Both the position numbers and the translations under genes were made by a program. Below the pieces are notes generated by a model. It searched no databases, had not been told where the DNA came from, and was given only the letters and a program-made list of their open reading frames with translations. From Ancrocorticia sp047602305 (lineage in GTDB: Bacteria > Actinomycetota > Actinomycetes > Actinomycetales > Actinomycetaceae), in assembly GCA_047602305.1 (NCBI GenBank), contig JASGHO010000001.1, positions 1,364,001 through 1,428,000 on the forward strand: a stretch of DNA of 64,000 nucleotides, in the 5' to 3' direction. This document shows, piece after piece, positions 47,996 through 56,804 of this stretch (position 1 is the stretch's first letter; each line of letters begins with the position of its first letter).

Positions 47996-48901
47996 TTATG
48001 ACGCCGGGTAGCAGGTGCGAGCAAAACTCCGATAGGCATCAATGCAGCCCGTCTCGTGATCCTCGCCCTCGAAGATCTTCGCTGTAAGTTTGAATCCCTC
48101 GACGGGTTCGTTACGCATGGCATTGAGGAGCTTGAGGACCTCAATACCGAGCAAGCGGTAGAACTCATGCGGCCCAAGGATCTCACCGGTTCCGAGAGTG
48201 ACGTGCAGGCGGCGCGTACGCCCGATGTTCTCCGGGTTCGCGGCAAACTGCCGGTAGAGATCGAACACCGTACTGTTGGGAACGAGAATGCCGGGGCTGC
48301 CGGCTCCGAAGTTGGTGAAGAGCTTCGATTCCGCGGTTAGTGCGTAGATGGAGAAGAGGCCGCCGTAGGAGAAGCCGAAGATTCCCGCCTCGTCATCGGA
48401 AACGTTGTAACGATCCTTCACGAAGGGATGCAGTTCGTTCTCCAGGAAGTTGAGGAAGTGATCCGCGTGCGGATTCTCCAGCCACTCGAAGAACTGCTCA
48501 ACAACCTCCGGGTCATTGCCGAACATCTCGGCGATGTAGTCGCGCATAAAATCCGGGCACGGCTCATTCGGGGGAACCAGATCACGATTGCGAACGGCCA
48601 GAGCATCCACACCCTCATCGATGTAACCAATGTTGATCTGAACGAATGGCTTGACCTCATGTGCCCCTTCGGGCCCGGTCAACCCGCGATGCATCTTCTC
48701 ATACAGGCCACCCTGCCACTGCGAGTCGAGTGCGTAGACCACCGGGTACGCAGGGCCATCAGGATCGTAGCCTTCCGGGAAGGAGACCGAGAATCCCAGC
48801 TTGCCGCCGATGATGTCCGATTCCACTTCGAAATATTCAAGCTGAAGCTGTGCGATCCGGGCGGAAAATCCCCCGCGAACAGGTTCGGAAAATGTTGCCA
48901 T
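47996..48901 (-). CDS. Alpha/beta-hydrolase esterase (enterobactin-esterase/Esterase D-like)
   Basis: A 301-residue hydrolase with the nucleophile elbow GFSYGG (about residue 170), typical of the putative esterase family of siderophore or mycolyl-type esterases. The acidic residue and His are probably in the C-terminal part (FEGEDHETG). No signal peptide, so cytoplasmic. GAGGAG lies before the ATG. It is divergent from a TetR regulator gene 533 bases away, which may control it. Substrate unknown. Confidence 0.8.
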   Translation of the reverse strand: MATFSEPVRGGFSARIAQLQLEYFEVESDIIGGKLGFSVSFPEGYDPDGPAYPVVYALDSQWQGGLYEKMHRGLTGPEGAHEVKPFVQINIGYIDEGVDALAVRNRDLVPPNEPCPDFMRDYIAEMFGNDPEVVEQFFEWLENPHADHFLNFLENELHPFVKDRYNVSDDEAGIFGFSYGGLFSIYALTAESKLFTNFGAGSPGILVPNSTVFDLYRQFAANPENIGRTRRLHVTLGTGEILGPHEFYRLLGIEVLKLLNAMRNEPVEGFKLTAKIFEGEDHETGCIDAYRSFARTCYPAS

Positions 48902-49434
48902 GGATGTGACTCCTCGTCATTTCGTCTTCTTGGGAAGACACCTCGCACGCCGAGAAAGACTCACCATCGTTGGCTTGTTCATGACACCTCGGCCGTCATA
49001 ACAAGTAGACCACGTCACAATCCCTAAAGTCTAGTCATCGCCCGGTTTTTGCGTCATCGTCTCATGAACGCATGCACCAAGGAGCTGAGCATCAAGGACG
49101 CTACTCAGATGGATGGGAGCCCTCAATGTCGACGACGAAATCTCACACTCTGAGGAGGGTGGCACGAGGCCCAAAGACGCGGATTCGTCGAGGACCTCTA
49201 GTAACATCTAGGGATGTGTCTCCTTATTGGACTCCGTAGCGAACGGTGGTGTGTGGAGTGGGTCGCAAGGCGCCAGGAGGGAGGCGATGCCAAAGCATCG
49301 TCGACCGACGGCAACGACGTGAGACACCCACACAGTGCCGTGCAGTAGGACAAAGAATAAGGAGACACGACCTAGAGACGGCGCCGACACAGAACGTCGT
49401 CACGAAGGCAACACCCCATGCTGAGGAACCCTCT
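48902..49434. promoter_or_regulatory. Divergent intergenic region (esterase / TetR)
   Basis: 533 bases between the esterase gene start and the TetR gene start. ATGAC (48981-48985) and GTCAT (48995-48999) form an inverted pair nine bases apart that could be a TetR operator. The rest holds no convincing gene; the TetR frame is open from 49246 but without family similarity. Confidence 0.3.
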
Positions 49435-50070
49435 ATGACCGATCCGGCCACCACGCCCAGAAAACGAGCCCCGCGCGGAACCTACGCGAAGACCGAAGAA
49501 ACGAGGAAGGCAATTCTCGATGAAGCCCTCCGCGTCTTCGCTGCATCGGGATACCGGGCCGGTTCCGTCGCCAAGATAGCCGCGAACATTGGCATGACCG
49601 AAGCAGGTATCGCTTACCACTTCCCCAACAAGGCAGCATTGCTCCTTGCCGTCCTCGACCACCGAGACGATCAATTGCGTGAGATCATCGTCTCCGAAGG
49701 GGACGGCATCCGTATGCTCAAGGCCGTCGTCGAACTCCACAGGGTGCTTCCCGAGTCCCGCGGTTATGCGGAACTCTACTGCGTGGTTTCGGCAGAGGCG
49801 ATCAACCCCAAACATCCCGCCCACGAACGTTTCATCACCCAACGCCGTGGCTCTCGCAAAATCCTGCGGGACGCTTTCCGAGATCTTGCCGCGAAAGACC
49901 TGTTGGCACCGGGAGTTGATCCTGACCTCGCGGGAGACATCTGCTCCTCTCATATCGACGGAGTTCAGATTCAATGGCTCCTGGAAGCCGAGGAGATCAA
50001 TATGGCTGAGCAGGTGGAGGTCCTCTTCCGTCAGTTCATTCCCACCTGGCCTTCCGAAGATCATTCCTAG
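49435..50070 (+). CDS. TetR-family transcriptional regulator
   Basis: A 211-residue TetR-type repressor. The helix-turn-helix is in KAILDEALRVFAASGYRAGSVAKIAANIGMTEAGIAYHFPNKAALL (about 27-70), after a basic Pro/Arg-rich start. The C-terminal helical domain binds an unknown ligand. ATG 49435 is chosen because GAGGAA lies eight bases before it. It is flanked by two alpha/beta hydrolase genes (47996-48901 and 50338-51270), either of which could be its target. Confidence 0.9.
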   Translation: MTDPATTPRKRAPRGTYAKTEETRKAILDEALRVFAASGYRAGSVAKIAANIGMTEAGIAYHFPNKAALLLAVLDHRDDQLREIIVSEGDGIRMLKAVVELHRVLPESRGYAELYCVVSAEAINPKHPAHERFITQRRGSRKILRDAFRDLAAKDLLAPGVDPDLAGDICSSHIDGVQIQWLLEAEEINMAEQVEVLFRQFIPTWPSEDHS

Positions 50071-50108
50071 GAATAATTTCTCCTCAACATCATGAGCCAG
50101 ACACAAAG

Positions 50109-50161
50109 GCTGATCCCCGGACGTCAGACCGATTTTTCGGTTCCTTCGTCCGGGGATCAGC
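50109..50161. terminator. Terminator-like long hairpin after the TetR gene
   Basis: GCTGATCCCCGGACG (50109-50123) pairs perfectly with CGTCCGGGGATCAGC (50147-50161), with a smaller ACCGA...TCGGT stem in the loop. It lies between convergent genes and probably ends both. The bases that follow to 50337 are low-complexity ACCAGC-type repeats without a gene. Confidence 0.75.
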
Positions 50162-50337
50162 TTGTTCTATCGTGTGAAAGCTCGTGATACCTCGATACGT
50201 CCTCTTTCCTATCCGTCGCCATCCTCATAGTCGACGACGGCGCCCACTCACCTAGCCCCAAACCACCGGCACGTCAGTCAGCCAGAACCAGCCGACCAGA
50301 GCCAGTCAACCAGCGAGAGCTAGATAACCAGCCAGCC

Positions 50338-51270
50338 CTACCGAGCCGACTTGTCGAGAATCTGGGGAACCGCGGCGGCGGCGCGGCAGAACTCCACGAA
50401 GGCAACCGTTTCGAGCGTGAACGCGTGGCCGCGGCGGCTCTCGAAGACGGGATGGATACTACCTTCCATGGTCTTGGCGTCAACGTAAGGAGAGGACGTC
50501 TTGAGGGCCGCAACCAACGCGGCGATGGTGTCGTCGTCGCCAAACCAGAGCGGGTCGAGCTCGCCGAGGCGGTACATGACGGGCACCGAGACTTTGCTGG
50601 CGATGTCGAGCGCGTTCTTGGGCCAGGCGCCTACGAGCTCCAGGATTTCCGAGCGGGGAACCGTCAGCGGTTCGCCTTCTTCGAGGTTGTCCTTGGCCCA
50701 TTCCGGGCCGAAGTCGAGGGAGCCGGCGACGGTGTTGAGGGCGTCGTCCACGTGCATGACGTCGGGGGCCGCACCGAGTGCCGCGGCAACTCCGGGGCGA
50801 AGCGAGTAGCCGACGTCGGCGACGATCAGGCCGAGCAGCGGCCACTTGGCCTCGCCCTTCGCGTTTTGCTCGGCCCACTGGGCGGCGAGGGTGAACGCAA
50901 TGGCGGAACCGACCGAGCATCCCTGCACCACAATTCCCGGGGACGAGTCCTTGTGGCGATTCCAAATATCCTCGGCGGCTTCGGAGATGACCTCAGCACT
51001 GGCGGCGTAGAAGCCGTCGTCGATGTCGGTGGGCAGGTTGAGGCTGACCGAATCCAGGTTGTCCGGGCGGTTGATCGAGTATCCGGGAACGCCGAGCGCT
51101 GCCGCGAAGGGAAGCTGCGGCACACGTCCGCGAATGCCTTCGGTGTAGGTTCCGCCGCCTCCGTGCAGGTAGAGGAGGACCGGCTGATCGGTGGTTTCCG
51201 GCGGGATGACGGCCACGCCAGTGAATTTGCCCTCAGCTAGGCGGACAGGCTCGTACGTTGCTAGTTCCAC
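50338..51270 (-). CDS. Alpha/beta hydrolase
   Basis: A 310-residue hydrolase with an oxyanion-hole motif LYLHGGGGTY (about 33-42), nucleophile elbow GCSVGS (about 117-122) and a probable acidic residue in RLGELDPLW and His in RRGHAFTLE. No signal peptide. The GTG start has AAGGAG eight bases upstream. Neighbour dsdA lies 210 bases upstream on the same strand, so they may be co-expressed. Substrate not predictable. Confidence 0.82.
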   Translation of the reverse strand: MELATYEPVRLAEGKFTGVAVIPPETTDQPVLLYLHGGGGTYTEGIRGRVPQLPFAAALGVPGYSINRPDNLDSVSLNLPTDIDDGFYAASAEVISEAAEDIWNRHKDSSPGIVVQGCSVGSAIAFTLAAQWAEQNAKGEAKWPLLGLIVADVGYSLRPGVAAALGAAPDVMHVDDALNTVAGSLDFGPEWAKDNLEEGEPLTVPRSEILELVGAWPKNALDIASKVSVPVMYRLGELDPLWFGDDDTIAALVAALKTSSPYVDAKTMEGSIHPVFESRRGHAFTLETVAFVEFCRAAAAVPQILDKSAR

Positions 51271-51480
51271 AATGAACTCCTTGTCTGGAGACTCCCCGAC
51301 TACGCGGAGGGGCTCGCAATAAAAATGATGGGGTACGAAACCTCGCCCTCATACACCGGACTTCTGCGTCCATGAACAGACCGCGGCACGCCCGCGCCCG
51401 TCCACCTTCTTAGCAAACCACATCGCCGCCCTAAAAGCTAGGGTTCACTAGAATTTAGGGATAATTGCTGGTGCGTGGTG

Positions 51481-52983
51481 TCAGAGCAGCTCCTCGCCCC
51501 TGCTGATGTATGCCTTCATTTCCTCCACCGGCACCATTGAGCCGCCGGTACACCAGGCGATATGAGTGGCATTTTTCAACGACGACGGCGCCACGCCACC
51601 CATTCGTGACACCTCACCTAGAACCCGCAGCACTCCCGAGAGCCCCGCTGCGGCCGAGGGCTCCACCGCGATCCCCTCGGAGCGGTGAAGCAGTGCAACG
51701 TGACGATACAATTCGTCGTCGTCAATGGTGTAGTAACCGTCGATGAGGCGCTCCATGCGGCGGCCCACAAGAACGGAAGGGCGGCCCACGGCGAGTCCGT
51801 CAGCTGCGGTGACGCCGTCGATACCAAAATCCTGCACCGAGATCTGCTCGTGCATACCGGTCGTGACGCCGAGGATCATGCACGGAGCGTGCGTGGGTTC
51901 AGCAAAGATACAGTGGACGGAGTCCCCGAACTCAGCTTTGAGACCAAACGCAACCCCGCCGGGGCCACCACCCACCCCGCACGGGAGGTAAACGAAGAGC
52001 GGGTGCTCGTCATCAACCCGGATGTCGAGGGCCTGCAGCTGGCCCGCGAGCCGGTGACCAGCCACGGCGTAACCGAGGAAGAGGTTGACGGAGTTTTCGT
52101 CGTCGATGAAGTAGGTGGCGGGGTCAGTTTCGGCTTCGCGACGCCCGGCCGCGACCGCCACCGAATAATCCGACTCGTATTCGACAACGGTAACCCCGTG
52201 CTCGCGGAGCATCTCCTTCTTCCAGGCGCGGGCGTCCGCGGACATGTGGACCGTCACCTGGAATCCGAGGGCGGCGCTCATGATGCCGATGGAGAGGCCG
52301 AGGTTGCCGGTGGAGCCCACAGCGATCTTGTAGCGGCCGAAAAACTCGCGGGCCGTGGGCTCGGCGAGGATGCTGTAATCGCTGGCGAGGGTGAGCAGGC
52401 CGTGGTCGAGGGCAAGATCCTCGGCGTGTTTGAGCACCTCGTAGATGCCGCCGCGGGCCTTGATCGAGCCGGAGACGGGAAGCTCGCTGTCCAGTTTTGC
52501 CCAGAGAGCACCGGGAATACCCAAGGCACGGGGTAACGAAATATCGCCGCCGGGGATGTCGGTGGAGAGGTTCTCGTTGGCAACACGGTCCGGACCCGGC
52601 AGGCCGTCGCGGGCTGAGCCGTAGTGTGGTGAGCCGTAGCGTTCCGACAGCACGCGGCGCATGTTCTCAATCCCCACGAGCGGCGACTCAAGAATGCCAC
52701 CGGTGCGGCTGGTCTCGGGGAAAACCCGCGCAATAAACGGGGCGAAGCGGCGTAAGCGGGCGGCCGCTTCCGCGATGTCCACGGCCGTGAGCCCCACGTC
52801 CGGGAGGGCTTCGTCGACGGGGCGGACGGCCGGGTTGAACCATGCTGTCTCTCGCAGGTCCGCGAGCGCGTCAATAACGGGGTCGTCCTCGCGCCATTCC
52901 CGGACGGTTTTGCCCCCGAAAGTTGGTTCAGGACGATCGAAAGTGGGTTCTTGAGGCCGGGTTTCGTGGGATGCGCTGTTCAT
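51481..52983 (-). CDS. dsdA: D-serine dehydratase (D-serine ammonia-lyase)
   Basis: A 500-residue PLP enzyme that turns D-serine into pyruvate and ammonia. The PLP lysine is Lys175 in VSGSIKARGG; the phosphate-binding loop is in PCGVGGGPGGVAFG and STGNLGLSIG follows the substrate loop. Length is slightly above the E. coli enzyme. The ATG has AAAGGAC before it. D-serine is plentiful in urine and some host tissues, so this fits a host-associated life. A 44-bp palindromic site shared with the moxR region lies 19-62 bases before the start. No dsdC or dsdX is present nearby. Confidence 0.93.
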   Translation of the reverse strand: MNSASHETRPQEPTFDRPEPTFGGKTVREWREDDPVIDALADLRETAWFNPAVRPVDEALPDVGLTAVDIAEAAARLRRFAPFIARVFPETSRTGGILESPLVGIENMRRVLSERYGSPHYGSARDGLPGPDRVANENLSTDIPGGDISLPRALGIPGALWAKLDSELPVSGSIKARGGIYEVLKHAEDLALDHGLLTLASDYSILAEPTAREFFGRYKIAVGSTGNLGLSIGIMSAALGFQVTVHMSADARAWKKEMLREHGVTVVEYESDYSVAVAAGRREAETDPATYFIDDENSVNLFLGYAVAGHRLAGQLQALDIRVDDEHPLFVYLPCGVGGGPGGVAFGLKAEFGDSVHCIFAEPTHAPCMILGVTTGMHEQISVQDFGIDGVTAADGLAVGRPSVLVGRRMERLIDGYYTIDDDELYRHVALLHRSEGIAVEPSAAAGLSGVLRVLGEVSRMGGVAPSSLKNATHIAWCTGGSMVPVEEMKAYISRGEELL

Positions 52984-53001
52984 GGTGTCCTTTTGATGTC
53001 C

Positions 53002-53045
53002 TATATGTGCCCGCTATTCGTATATTGCACTACCGGGCGCATATA
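53002..53045. promoter_or_regulatory. 44-bp three-block palindromic site, copy 2 (dsdA promoter)
   Basis: TATATG (53002-53007), 13 bases, TATATT (53021-53026), 13 bases, CATATA (53040-53045). Spacing is identical to the site at 35083-35126, and the arms also pair further (ATATGTGCCCG with CGGGCGCATAT, one mismatch). It sits directly upstream of dsdA, between it and the end of the serpin gene, as expected for an operator. Confidence 0.65.
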
Positions 53046-53109
53046 CGACACGAAATGCTTCCTGTGCTCATAGATCGGCTTCTTATCAGGCGCTCACTCC
53101 GGGCTTCCT

Positions 53110-54465
53110 TTACTTCGCCGTCGGATCGTTCACAGCAATCTGGAACAAGTCCCAGCTGACGTCCTTGTCCAACAAGAGAATAAGGTGCGGGCGGTTGGCA
53201 CGAAACTCGATGGCGTCAGGGTCTTCGAGCGGCGCTGCCGCCTCAGCTATCGCAATCTCAGTCACCGCTGCGGCCACAGTCCCCTCCTCGTCGAGCCGAA
53301 TCCGGCCCTGTTGGAAGGCATCAGTGACAACGAGAATTGCCTCCGTGGAGATGTGTTGAAGCGCTGGCGGATTATCATCGAAGACGGCCACGAGTCCGAG
53401 CTCCTTGAGCGGATCAATGAGGTCGAGCTTAGAAACAAGGTCCAGTTTCGGAATCGATATCCTCACGGGAACGGGTGCCAGTGAGCTCTCCAGAGACTCG
53501 AGAATCTCTGGCGTCGCGGCCTCCACGTCTGTTCCGTCAGGAGGTAGAACATACCGTGCTGCGAGGTTCTTCTGCGAGCCGTACGACAGATCGATCATCT
53601 GCCAACCGCTGACCTCGGCATAGTCAATGGTGCGGGTGCCGTGCATGAAGTCCGCTGAGACGATCGTGCCATCGGCGACGGTGAAATCCTCGGCGTAGGT
53701 GTCCTTCTCCTCGAAAGGAGTACTCCATCGTGCTGCGAAAAGAACCGCGTTCTGGAGGACCATGCGAAGGTCTGGCCGCGGCTCGATTGCCGATTCCTTG
53801 ATGAGTTCGGCAGTGTTGCGACGCACCCACTCATCGAGAATCTTCTTACTTTCCGGGCTTTCCAGATCAGCGGTAAGGACGCCGGCGTCGTACAACTTGG
53901 ACAGATTGTCCAGGTAGTTCGGCTCAACCGTGAGGGTTTCATGCACGACCACCTGGTTCGCCATGTGCAGCGCGGGTTCCTCGGGAAGTTCCTCGGGATC
54001 GATGCTCTTGGGATCAGTCCTGTAAGGGTCCAGTGTTCCCATCAGCGCGTTGACGGCCTCGTCACGGTCCTTTCCTGATGCGCCCAGGAGGCTGGCCAAC
54101 TGTTCGTCCGTAGCCCCTGTGGATCCTGTTCCCAGCATCGATAGTGCGACGACGGCGGACGCCGGCGACGTCACCACCGTCTCGCCCGGGAACTGCGCGA
54201 TGAGACCGAGCCCGAGCGAACGGGTTGCGGTGCGCACGCTTTCAGTGGCAGTGGCATCTGCGACGGACAACTGAACGAAGGAGCCGTCTCCGCGCTTGAT
54301 GGCATCGTCAGGTTCCGCGACACTTCCTCCGGCACAGGCAGCAAGGGCCAGCACCGCAGAACCAGCCAGCGCAGTTAATCTCAGGAGGCGCCGCGCACGC
54401 ACCTTCACCGTCGAGTGCGCGGGCCCTTTCAACACAAGGCGAGTGGTACGAGATGAGGTGGCCAT
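53110..54465 (-). CDS. Lipoprotein serpin (serine protease inhibitor)
   Basis: A 451-residue serpin with a long basic n-region, hydrophobic core and lipobox LAAC-AGG (Cys44), so it is anchored outside the cell. The serpin fold is recognisable: VVTSPASAVVALSMLGTGSTGATDEQLASLLG, the breach/shutter region MANQVVVHETLTVEPNYLDN and the C-terminal NRPHLILLLDKDVSWDLFQIAVNDP. The reactive-centre hinge EEGTVAAAV has the small residues needed to insert into the sheet, so it should be inhibitory. Counting from the hinge, P1-P1' would be Ala-Ala, suggesting inhibition of elastase-like proteases. ATG 54465 with AGGGGA is preferred to GTG 54483. Confidence 0.88.
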   Translation of the reverse strand: MATSSRTTRLVLKGPAHSTVKVRARRLLRLTALAGSAVLALAACAGGSVAEPDDAIKRGDGSFVQLSVADATATESVRTATRSLGLGLIAQFPGETVVTSPASAVVALSMLGTGSTGATDEQLASLLGASGKDRDEAVNALMGTLDPYRTDPKSIDPEELPEEPALHMANQVVVHETLTVEPNYLDNLSKLYDAGVLTADLESPESKKILDEWVRRNTAELIKESAIEPRPDLRMVLQNAVLFAARWSTPFEEKDTYAEDFTVADGTIVSADFMHGTRTIDYAEVSGWQMIDLSYGSQKNLAARYVLPPDGTDVEAATPEILESLESSLAPVPVRISIPKLDLVSKLDLIDPLKELGLVAVFDDNPPALQHISTEAILVVTDAFQQGRIRLDEEGTVAAAVTEIAIAEAAAPLEDPDAIEFRANRPHLILLLDKDVSWDLFQIAVNDPTAK

Positions 54466-54607
54466 GTTGTCCCCTATCGTCACATTGGCATGGTCGCGTA
54501 CCTCCAGTCTATGGGCAGCCAGGGACTTGAACAGTTGATGGACACGTTAGTCCGCTCAGAAAAAGAGCGAGAGGACTGACGAATTAGAGCAAAGGCCCGA
54601 CCGAGGG

Positions 54608-55051
54608 TCAAGGCTTGACGAATTGCTCCTTGTACCTCTCGCTCAGACCCCGAAGTCTCTCCGTGACAATTCCGGAGGGAGTAACCCGGCCGTTTTCATA
54701 GGTAGAAAGGCGGCTGCGTGAGGTGCCAAGGTCAGCGGCAATTTGTGCACGGGTCATGCCGCTGGTCTCAATCCAGTACTTGATCTCGCGGGCGAGTTTG
54801 TCTTTGTCGGATGCTCTGGCATCAGCCAGGACTCTGGTCATGAGCGCGGTGATGCCAGGGCTCTCTGCCAGTTCAATTGCCTGTTCAAGGTCAAGGGCAA
54901 CATCTCCGTTGGGGTCGGCTTGGACTGCTCTGGCGATCCGAGCCCATTCCTGTGAGGTGCCACGGTCGATAGCGGTCAGAATGCCCTCGACGCCCCATTG
55001 CTCGATAGGAGCATCAGAAGTGATCCCAAGGTTACGGAATTTAACCGCCAT
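54608..55051 (-). CDS. HTH antitoxin-like protein of the nucleotidyltransferase pair
   Basis: A 147-residue protein with a C-terminal XRE-type helix-turn-helix (IETSGMTRAQIAADLGTSRSRLSTYENGRVTPS, about 93-125) and a helical N-terminal part of unknown fold. ATG 55051 is chosen because GAAGGAG lies six bases before it. It overlaps the end of the upstream nucleotidyltransferase gene by 11 bases, so the two are translationally coupled, as in toxin-first type II or type IV toxin-antitoxin operons (AbiE-like order). It probably binds the perfect inverted repeat at 55775-55798. Confidence 0.75.
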   Translation of the reverse strand: MAVKFRNLGITSDAPIEQWGVEGILTAIDRGTSQEWARIARAVQADPNGDVALDLEQAIELAESPGITALMTRVLADARASDKDKLAREIKYWIETSGMTRAQIAADLGTSRSRLSTYENGRVTPSGIVTERLRGLSERYKEQFVKP

Positions 55052-55769
55052 TGTTTGCTCCTTCTTCAAGCATTTGCTGTGCCAGCGATATGAGGACTTC
55101 TTCTACGTTGGACCAGTTGTGCCAGCGTGGCTCAAGGGCTTTGTATCTTGGTAGTTGCCCGATGGTTCTCACGTCTTTGGGGGCTGGCGAACTCAGTTGC
55201 CGAATCAGTTGGTCGGCCACAGGAGTTCCGTCAGAATCCGGGTCTGTGTAATAGTCGTCAATTGAAACCAACACTCTTGCCGACTGTTCAATGCCGTACC
55301 TGAAAGCAAGCGCGGCCACATCCAAATAGTCTCGCACTTGGTTTCGTTTAACGATTAAGAATGCCTTTATCCGCAGCGTTTCAGCCTCCGTGGGTACAGT
55401 CAGAAGCTTCCCACTGGGTAAAGAAACTTGAGTGACCTCAAGTGGGACCGTGCGGATAAGTTGGCGTACACCGGCTTCGATTTCGCCGATCTGTCCCAGA
55501 ATGAGCTTTCCAGGGACAACACGGTTCGTCACCCATTCACCCTCGTCCTCAAGCGTGTCAAGTACCGCTTGATACCGGTCACGCAAGTCCATGAGCACAT
55601 GGCCATGATCGTATGAGGCTCGGCACCTCGCACAGAGGGCCGCTGCCGAACCACCCACCAACACCGCATCAGGGACAATCTGTCGCAGATCGGCGGCAGA
55701 TTCGAGGACGGCGAGTAAATCCGCGGACGCATTCGGCGGAATGGCGTCGGGAGTAGGAAAGTCAACCAT
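55041..55769 (-). CDS. AbiEii-like nucleotidyltransferase (putative toxin)
   Basis: A 242-residue protein with a minimal nucleotidyltransferase motif LVGGSAAALCARCRASYDHGH near residues 37-57, of the AbiEii/DUF1814-like group whose members transfer nucleotides to tRNA or other targets and act as toxins or phage-abortive effectors. Only the first of the two expected metal Asp residues is visible (Asp54; Gly56 follows where a second Asp is usual), so activity may be reduced. Its ATG lies in a promoter with a perfect 10-bp inverted repeat. It is the first gene of a pair with an HTH protein. Confidence 0.72.
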   Translation of the reverse strand: MVDFPTPDAIPPNASADLLAVLESAADLRQIVPDAVLVGGSAAALCARCRASYDHGHVLMDLRDRYQAVLDTLEDEGEWVTNRVVPGKLILGQIGEIEAGVRQLIRTVPLEVTQVSLPSGKLLTVPTEAETLRIKAFLIVKRNQVRDYLDVAALAFRYGIEQSARVLVSIDDYYTDPDSDGTPVADQLIRQLSSPAPKDVRTIGQLPRYKALEPRWHNWSNVEEVLISLAQQMLEEGANNGG

Positions 55770-55774
55770 GACTC

Positions 55775-55798
55775 AGTGTTATCAGATTTGATAACACT
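55775..55798. promoter_or_regulatory. Perfect operator-like inverted repeat before the toxin-antitoxin pair
   Basis: AGTGTTATCA (55775-55784), GATT, TGATAACACT (55789-55798). It overlaps the expected promoter: a TAACAC box ends six bases before the ATG at 55769 and no ribosome site is seen. An HTH antitoxin bound here would repress its own operon. Confidence 0.75.
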
Positions 55799-56041
55799 AT
55801 TTCTAGGTTCTGGGCTTCGTGCCAGAACCCGATGATCGGACAGCTGTCGTCAAGCCCATGACGTCGTTCTTGTGAACGCAGCCTCTGGTAGTCACAGAAT
55901 TGTCATTGAAAATGAACCGTGAACAACCCAAATCAACCGTGCAGGATCGGAAGTGCGAGAGCATCTGTTTTCGTTGCCATTACTATGAAATCCTAGCGGT
56001 TCATGAGATTCCGTGAGCGGTCCTAGAGGTCTTTGAGGCAT

Positions 56042-56078
56042 CCAGAGGTCACAGGTTCAAATCCTGTCCCCGCTACTA
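56042..56078 (+). other. tRNA 3'-end fragment, probable attachment site remnant
   Basis: CCAGAGGTCACAGGTTCAAA and the following bases to CCCCGCT-A-CTA match the variable loop, T arm and 3' acceptor of a tRNA, most like elongator tRNA-Met, but no 5' half is present. Such 3' fragments are left when an integrase-borne element inserts into a tRNA gene. A hairpin with T-run follows (56081-56112). Confidence 0.7.
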
Positions 56079-56080
56079 AG

Positions 56081-56112
56081 AAATCGAGGAATCGCAAAGA
56101 TTCCTCGATTTT
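56081..56112 (+). terminator. Intrinsic terminator after the tRNA fragment
   Basis: AAATCGAGGAATC (56081-56093), loop GCAAA, GATTCCTCGATTT (56099-56111), then TT. Fits the terminator of a former tRNA transcript and of the minus-strand TetR gene. Confidence 0.75.
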
Positions 56113-56156
56113 GCTTAAGGGCGGTTTTCCGCGATATCGATTGGCTCGCCGTAGTT

Positions 56157-56728
56157 CTATGGATTGCTGAATCCTGAGATTCCGTTGAAGAGGAGCTTCA
56201 CGATGAGGTCTGCCATTTGTTGTGGTGGTTCGGTCATGTCGCTTTGTAGCCATTCTTGGAGGAGTCCCACCGCTCCGTTGACTGTGAATGTTTCGATATG
56301 TCTGCGCGTTTCGGGGGGGGCACTGAGTGATTCATGTTTTCGGAGAATACCTGTGCGAGTTGTATGACGTCTTTTTGAAACGCGTGGTCGCTGTTCTTGC
56401 TGATTAGGGCTTTGAACAGGTCAGCGTTCTGGCTTATGTACTCAAGGATCGTGGCTAATGCTTGCGTCGAGATGGGGTTGTCGTAGTCAAAGTCGTGTTG
56501 TTCAAGTTTACTTCCGAGGCTCTCAAGGACTTCACTCTCGATGCTTTCAAGCAAGTCGTAAGGGTTCGAGTAATGCGCGTAGAAGGTGCTGCGGTTGACT
56601 CCAGCTTCATCACACAGAGCCCGTACGGAGATCTTGGAGATGTGTTGGTCCTTTATGAGTTTGACGAGCGCGTTGTTCAGAAGTGTTCTGGTCAGCCGTA
56701 CTCTCTGATCGACTCTCTGATCACTCAT
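56157..56728 (-). pseudogene. TetR-family regulator with a frameshift in a C8 tract
   Basis: From ATG 56728 (AAAGGG upstream) the frame encodes a TetR protein with HTH LNNALVKLIKDQHISKISVRALCDEAGVNRSTFYAHYSNPYDLL. At a run of eight G on the plus strand (C8 on the coding strand, 56313-56320) the reading frame changes: continuing in the original frame ends soon at 56234 with unrelated residues, while one extra base restores a TetR C-terminus (ETRRHIETFTVNGAVG, LLQEWLQSDMTE, ADLIVKLLFNGISGF) to a stop at 56157. So the gene is broken, phase-variable or has a sequencing error. It is divergent from the lipid kinase gene. Confidence 0.75.
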
Positions 56729-56804
56729 GTTTGACCCTTTCCCCAACAGATGAGCGCAAACTGTCGGATTACAGTCCGGCATCGCAAGGATTGATGGGAG
56801 AAAA

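Noticed and set aside
56023..56253. Short minus-strand ORF containing VAGTGFEPVTSG
   Set aside because: This peptide is a well-known artefact of translating a tRNA 3' end in reverse; the upstream part overlaps the restored TetR frame. It supports the tRNA fragment, not a protein.
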